This document shows, piece by piece, positions 60,027 to 64,000 of a stretch of 64,000 bases of DNA. A program made the translations under genes and the position numbers. The notes below the pieces were generated by a model, which was not told where the DNA came from, ran no database searches, and saw only the letters and a program-made list of their open reading frames with translations. Source of the stretch: Haloarchaeobius amylolyticus (GTDB lineage Archaea; Halobacteriota; Halobacteria; Halobacteriales; Natrialbaceae); contig NZ_JANHDH010000003.1 in assembly GCF_026616195.1 (NCBI RefSeq), forward strand, positions 682,001-746,000, given 5' to 3'. Positions within the stretch are counted from its first letter, which is position 1. Each line of letters begins with the position of its first letter.

Positions 60027-61246
60027 GCGACGACGTGCGCCACGTCCCGGCGTGGGAGGGCGGCCCGACGACCGTCGTCGAGCGCGCCTCGACCGGCCGG
60101 GCGGCCCTCGCGACCGTCCTGCTGTTCGCCGCGGGGGCCGGCCTGGCCCAGGCGTTCCTCCCCGTCGCGCTCCTCGCGGCGGGCCTCGGCCCCGTCGGCA
60201 TCGGCCTCTGTGCCGGTTTCGTCCTCGCGGCCGACGCGGTCCTCGCCTCGCTGCCCACCGAACAAAGTCGGCTCACGACACTCGCAGTCGGCGGCTGTGC
60301 GTCCCTCGGGGCGACCGCCTGGGTTCTCGTCCCGGCCCTGGCGCCACTCCTGGCCGGAGCGACCGCCGTGACCGGGACCGTCGCCGTCCGGGCCTGGCGG
60401 CCAGCCGACGGAACCGCGGCCGGAACCCACGGCTGGCGGCTCGCCCTCGCAGCCGTCTTCGCCGGCCTGCTGGCCGCGACCGGGACGGTGACGACCGGCT
60501 TCTCGGTGTTCGCCGGCCTCGTCGCCGCCGTCGGAGTCACCGCGGTCGTGGTCGCCGGCGTCGTCGACACCCCGACGGTTCCGCGCACACGCGAGCGCCC
60601 CGGCCGACTCCGGCCACCCAGTGCCCTCGGCTGGGCGGTCGCCGAACTCACCACGTCGCAGCGCCGCGCCCTGACGGCGACGGTCCTCGTCCGCACCGCC
60701 GAGGCTGCCATCGGGACCTTCCTCGTCGTCTGGTTGCTCGCCTGGCCCCGGCCGACCCTCGCGCTGGCCGGGACCACGCTCGGTCCGGCCAGTACGGCGG
60801 CCCTCGTCCTCGGCGTGGTGTCCCTCGGTGCGCTGGTCGGGCACCACGGGCGGGCCCGTCTCGTCGCCCGGTTCGGCCCCGAGTCGGTACTCGCCGCGGC
60901 TGCCCTCGTGGTGACGGTCGTCCCCCTGCTCCTCGCCGGGCCTGCGACCGAACCACTGTCCATCCTCGCGGTCCTCGGCTGCTACGGTCTCCGGCACGGA
61001 GCGGAGCCACTTCGGGCTCGGCTCCTCGATGGTCAGATCGGAGCCCTCGCGACGCCAGCCCCGCCGTGGACCCGTGGCCTCGGGACCCTCGTCGTCGCCC
61101 TCGGGCCAGCCCTCGGCGGGGTGCTCTACGCTCTCTCGCCGACGCTGCTGTTCAGCGCGGCCGGCGCGGTCGGCCTCCTCGCGGTCCACCAGTACGTCCA
61201 CCTGTTCGGGTGGCAGCCGGGCCACGCCCCGGGTGGTGGCCGATGA
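60023..61246 (+). CDS. Twelve-helix MFS-like membrane protein
   Basis: 407 residues, extremely Ala/Val/Leu/Gly-rich with about twelve helices. A weak MFS likeness comes from VGIGLCAGFVLAADAVLAS and LTATVLVRTAEAAIGTFLVV. The usual MFS GxxxDRxGRR loop is not seen. It overlaps both neighbours by four bases, so it is cotranslated with the permease and the oxidase subunit. Substrate unknown. Confidence 0.65.
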   Translation: MSDDVRHVPAWEGGPTTVVERASTGRAALATVLLFAAGAGLAQAFLPVALLAAGLGPVGIGLCAGFVLAADAVLASLPTEQSRLTTLAVGGCASLGATAWVLVPALAPLLAGATAVTGTVAVRAWRPADGTAAGTHGWRLALAAVFAGLLAATGTVTTGFSVFAGLVAAVGVTAVVVAGVVDTPTVPRTRERPGRLRPPSALGWAVAELTTSQRRALTATVLVRTAEAAIGTFLVVWLLAWPRPTLALAGTTLGPASTAALVLGVVSLGALVGHHGRARLVARFGPESVLAAAALVVTVVPLLLAGPATEPLSILAVLGCYGLRHGAEPLRARLLDGQIGALATPAPPWTRGLGTLVVALGPALGGVLYALSPTLLFSAAGAVGLLAVHQYVHLFGWQPGHAPGGGR

Positions 61247-62898
61247 CCGGCCCGGTCGACCCCGGCTCCGGTCCCGGTCCCGGCCCCGGCGACCGGGGTG
61301 CTGGTGCCCGGCCGTCCCGGCGGCGGCTCGTCCATGCCCTGTTCACGGGCGTCGACCACCTGACCGTCGGCCGGCGGTTCGTAGTCTTCGGCGTGCTGTT
61401 CGGCTTCCTCGGCGCGCTCGACGCCCTCATGCTCCGGTTCTCGCTGCTGACGCCCACGGCCACCCTGTGGTCGCGTGGCACCTACGACGCGCTGTTCACG
61501 ACCCACGGCATCACGATGCTGTTCCTCGCGGCGACCCCGGTCCTGCTCGGGCTGGCGAGCGCGCTCCTACCGCCACTGCTCGACGCCGAGGAGGTCGCCT
61601 TCCCGCGGGTGAACGCCCTCGCCTGCTGGCTGCTCGTCCCGGCCGCGGTCCTCGTCCGGGCCGGCCTCGTCGCCGACCTGGTCGGGCTGGCCGGCGTCCG
61701 ACCTGCAGCAGTCGGCTGGACGCTCTACGCACCGATGAGCGTCGCCGCGAGCAACCCGGCCGTCGACGCGCTCCTCGTCGGCCTGCACCTCACGGGAATC
61801 GCCGCCACGCTCAGCGCGGTCGTCCTGCTCGTGACGGTCGTGACCGAGCGCGGCCCCGGCGTCGGCTGGGACGACGTCGACGCCTTCGGCTGGTCGGTCC
61901 TCACCACGGCCGCGATGATCCTGTTCGCCTACCCCGTCCTCGAGAGCGCCCTCGTCATGCTGCTCGCCGACCGGACCGTCGGCACGACCTTCTTCCTCGG
62001 TGACGGTGGCGGCGCACTGCTCTGGCAGCACCTGTTCTGGTTCTTCGGCCACCCCGAGGTCTACATCCTCGTGCTGCCCCCGATGGGCATCATCAGTCGC
62101 GTCCTGCCCGCGTTCGCGGGCCGAAGACTCCACGGCGAGGCCGCGATGGTCTACTCGACGGTCGCCATCGGCGTCCTCGGCTTCGCCGTCTGGGGCCACC
62201 ACATGTTCACGACCGGGATGGACCCCCGCGTCCAGGCGAGCTTCATGGCGCTCACCCTCGTCATCGCGGTCCCCTCCGCGGTGAAGACCCTCGACTGGTT
62301 GCTGACGCTCCGGGGCGCCGCGCTCCGGTTGACCGCCCCGGCGCTGTTCTGTCTCGCCGCGGTCGCCAACCTCGTCCTCGGCGGGGTGACCGGCGTCCTC
62401 CTCGCGGCGACCCCCCTCGACCGGGTCTACCACGGGACCTACTACGTCGTCGGCCACTTCCACCTGCTGCTGGTCGGCACGAGCGCGTTCGCGACCCTCG
62501 GCGGGTGCTACTACTGGTTCCCGCTCCTGACCGGCCGGCTGTACGACCGGACCCTCGCCCGGGTGCACTTCTGGCTCACCGCGGTCGGCACCCTCGGGAC
62601 GTTCCTCCCGATGCTGGCGCTCGGCCTCGGGGGGCTCCCGCGCCGGTTCGCGACCTACCCCATCGAGTTCCTCCCCCTGCAGGCAGTCTCGACCGTCTTC
62701 GCGCTCGTCCTCGGCGGGGCACAGCTGCTCTGGCTCTACAACGTCCTCGCCTCGTGGTGGGCCGGTCCCCGCGTCACGACGGGTGACGTGTGGGACGTGG
62801 TCGACACGCCCGCGCCCTCCCGCGAGTGGGAGTGGCTCGACCACCGACTGGCCCCGGGGTCGACGACCGACGCCGCCGCCAGCGAGGTGTCGAACTGA
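61243..62898 (+). CDS. Heme-copper oxidase subunit I (orphan)
   Basis: 551 residues, twelve membrane helices. Conserved sites: haem-a ligands H in FTTHGITMLF and in VVGHFHLLLVG, the CuB motif HPEVYI with its cross-link Tyr (FFGHPEVYILVLPP), HH in WGHHMFTTGMDP, and a K-channel-like Lys in VIAVPSAVKTLDWL. The Glu in GHPEVYI suggests an A-type oxidase. No subunit II with the CuA site is nearby, so the partner is elsewhere or absent. The short Pro-rich N-terminus (PVDPGSGPGPGPG) is atypical. Confidence 0.9.
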   Translation: MTGPVDPGSGPGPGPGDRGAGARPSRRRLVHALFTGVDHLTVGRRFVVFGVLFGFLGALDALMLRFSLLTPTATLWSRGTYDALFTTHGITMLFLAATPVLLGLASALLPPLLDAEEVAFPRVNALACWLLVPAAVLVRAGLVADLVGLAGVRPAAVGWTLYAPMSVAASNPAVDALLVGLHLTGIAATLSAVVLLVTVVTERGPGVGWDDVDAFGWSVLTTAAMILFAYPVLESALVMLLADRTVGTTFFLGDGGGALLWQHLFWFFGHPEVYILVLPPMGIISRVLPAFAGRRLHGEAAMVYSTVAIGVLGFAVWGHHMFTTGMDPRVQASFMALTLVIAVPSAVKTLDWLLTLRGAALRLTAPALFCLAAVANLVLGGVTGVLLAATPLDRVYHGTYYVVGHFHLLLVGTSAFATLGGCYYWFPLLTGRLYDRTLARVHFWLTAVGTLGTFLPMLALGLGGLPRRFATYPIEFLPLQAVSTVFALVLGGAQLLWLYNVLASWWAGPRVTTGDVWDVVDTPAPSREWEWLDHRLAPGSTTDAAASEVSN

Positions 62899-63287
62899 TG
62901 CCGTTCCCGGCCGAGCCCGTCCCGGACGGTGCCCTGTTCGCCCCACACCACTTCCTCTACCCGCTCTACCTCGTGCTGCTGTGCAGTGCGCGCAAGTGGG
63001 ACCTCTACCCCCGTGACGAGCCCCTGCTCGTGACCGGCAGCGCCCTCCTCGGGCTGTTCGGGTGGGTCCACCTCTGGCGGTACTACCCGGTCGCCGGTGC
63101 GACGACCTGTCTGCTCGCGGTCTGTGGCGTGCTCGTCGGCGCGGCCGTCACGACCCGCTACGGCCGCCGGTACCGGGCGACCGTCGGGGTCCTCGCGCTG
63201 GCGAGCCTCGACGACGCGGTCTCCCACGCCTTCGGCGTCTGGACGCCCCTCGACTGGCTGTGGGGACTCGCCCTCGCGCTCCCCTGA
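62898..63287 (+). CDS. Small membrane protein after oxidase subunit I
   Basis: 129 residues with four hydrophobic segments (about 14-30, 42-62, 67-87 and 92-112). A WHLW-type H in FGWVHLWRYY is possible but not proven as a ligand. The start overlaps the oxidase stop (TGATG). It may be a small subunit of the oxidase. Role not established. The following 180 bases to the antiporter hold nothing I can call. Confidence 0.7.
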   Translation: MPFPAEPVPDGALFAPHHFLYPLYLVLLCSARKWDLYPRDEPLLVTGSALLGLFGWVHLWRYYPVAGATTCLLAVCGVLVGAAVTTRYGRRYRATVGVLALASLDDAVSHAFGVWTPLDWLWGLALALP

Positions 63288-63468
63288 CTGGGCAGCTCCG
63301 CGACCCCGGATTACCCTCGTTCCCCGATATGGCACGACACCCACTGCGCTACCGCGACGGTTCGACGTATCGCTCGCCGGCCGCCGACCCGGCCTCTCAT
63401 GACCCGCCCCGCACCGCCCGGCCGAACCCATCCACGCGTCACTCTGCACCACGCCCGGTGAGAGTCCG

Positions 63469-64000
63469 GTGAGCGTCCCCCCGCTCCTCGCCATCGGTAC
63501 CGGGGTCGGCCTCGCCGCCCTCGCGGGCACCCTGGCGACGCGGTACGACCAGTCGACGGTCGCCGCCTACATCCTCACGGGCGTCTCGCTGGGCGTCGTC
63601 GTCCCCCTGCTCCCGTGGCAGGCCCACCTCGCCGGCCTCCGCGAGGTGGTCATCGACGGCGGCATCGTCCTGCTGCTGTTCTCCCTCGGCCTGCACGTCG
63701 ACGCCCACGAGCTGGTCGCCGACGCCCGGCTGGCGACCGCCCTCGGGTCCATCGACTTCGCGATCAACTTCACCGCGGGCGCGCTCGTGGGACTCGCGTT
63801 CGGCTTCGGGCCGCTCGGGAGCCTCGCGATGGCCGGCATCGTCTACGCCTCCTCCAGCGCGCTCGTCACCCGGGCGCTCGCCCAGCAGGGCTGGCTGGAG
63901 GCGCCTGAGGCGGCTCCCATCGTCCGGTCGCTGGTCGTCGAGGACGTGGTCGTCGGGGTCTACCTGACGGTCCTGACCGCCCTCGCGGCGAGGGGTGGCT
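63469..64000 (+). CDS. CPA2-type antiporter, 5' part
   Basis: The first ~177 residues of a Kef/CPA2 antiporter, cut by the window end. Blocks are STVAAYILTGVSLGVV, VLLLFSLGLHVDAHEL, IVYASSSALVTRALAQ and LVVEDVVVGVYLTVL. Translation begins at GTG (VSVPPLLAIGTG); no closer ATG is in frame. Probably moves K+ or Na+ against protons. Confidence 0.85.
   Translation, partial: MSVPPLLAIGTGVGLAALAGTLATRYDQSTVAAYILTGVSLGVVVPLLPWQAHLAGLREVVIDGGIVLLLFSLGLHVDAHELVADARLATALGSIDFAINFTAGALVGLAFGFGPLGSLAMAGIVYASSSALVTRALAQQGWLEAPEAAPIVRSLVVEDVVVGVYLTVLTALAARGG

Noticed and set aside
1..64000. CRISPR arrays, insertion sequences, rRNA and tRNA genes, origins
   Set aside because: I looked for regular spaced repeats, transposase motifs with terminal repeats, tRNA T-arms and Orc1/Cdc6 genes, and saw none that stand up.

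Overview
The window is a high-GC chromosome segment of a haloarchaeon (class Halobacteria). The evidence is very acidic proteins, a gas-vesicle GvpO remnant, a TFB general transcription factor, several bacterio-opsin-activator (Bat/HTH-10) type regulators, Tat-exported lipoproteins, small haloarchaeal zinc-ribbon proteins and many leaderless starts. It is gene-dense, with no rRNA, tRNA, CRISPR array or insertion sequence that I could see. All calls were made by eye from translated sequence, motifs and gene order. No database search was run, so family names come from memory.

Layout. 0-9 kb: the 3' end of gvpO, a large PAS/GAF sensor kinase, an aldo/keto reductase, a DUF3592 protein, a Tat lipoprotein, a TrmB regulator, a TFB and a secreted thermonuclease. 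9-31 kb: a nitrate-respiration island. It holds a quinol-type nitric oxide reductase (norB), an HTH-10 regulator, two stand-alone DUF2249 proteins, a CGCGG-type putative modified peptide with its radical SAM/SPASM partner, two heme-copper-oxidase-like membrane proteins, a cupin, and a compact leftward nar operon. The operon runs narA, narB (Rieske), narC (cytochrome b), a small membrane protein, narG, narH, a heme-binding subunit, narJ, a membrane protein, a HEAT protein, an Mrp/ApbC-DUF2249 fusion and mobA. The NarO/DmsR-like regulator diverges from it at 30.2 kb.

A 12-bp palindrome, consensus CGAACRYRTTCG, lies in almost every promoter of this island. At four genes its centre is exactly 44.5 bp from the start codon, and at a fifth 47.5 bp. 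This suggests one anaerobic activator driving leaderless transcripts of a nitrate/NO regulon. An isolated copy at 41.2 kb lies before a tiny zinc-finger gene.

31-43 kb: housekeeping and stress genes (DHH phosphoesterase, membrane metalloprotease, HAD hydrolase, class II aldolase, CaCA exchanger, endonuclease/phosphatase, Rieske protein, SDR, M23 peptidase, zinc-ribbon regulator, tandem UspA, MATE exporter). 43-52 kb: an acetate-type cluster with two acetyl-CoA-synthetase-like genes on either side of a Bat-type regulator that carries a dead tyrosine-recombinase domain, followed by a DUF4212/sodium:solute symporter pair, UspA and a small membrane protein. 52-58 kb: a KhtTU-like antiporter pair, a surface protein, a three-gene operon of unknown role and an AT-rich island. 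58-64 kb: a tightly coupled operon of an ArsP-type permease with a cysteine-rich metal loop, an MFS-like protein, an orphan heme-copper oxidase subunit I and a small membrane protein, then the 5' part of a CPA2 antiporter cut by the window edge.
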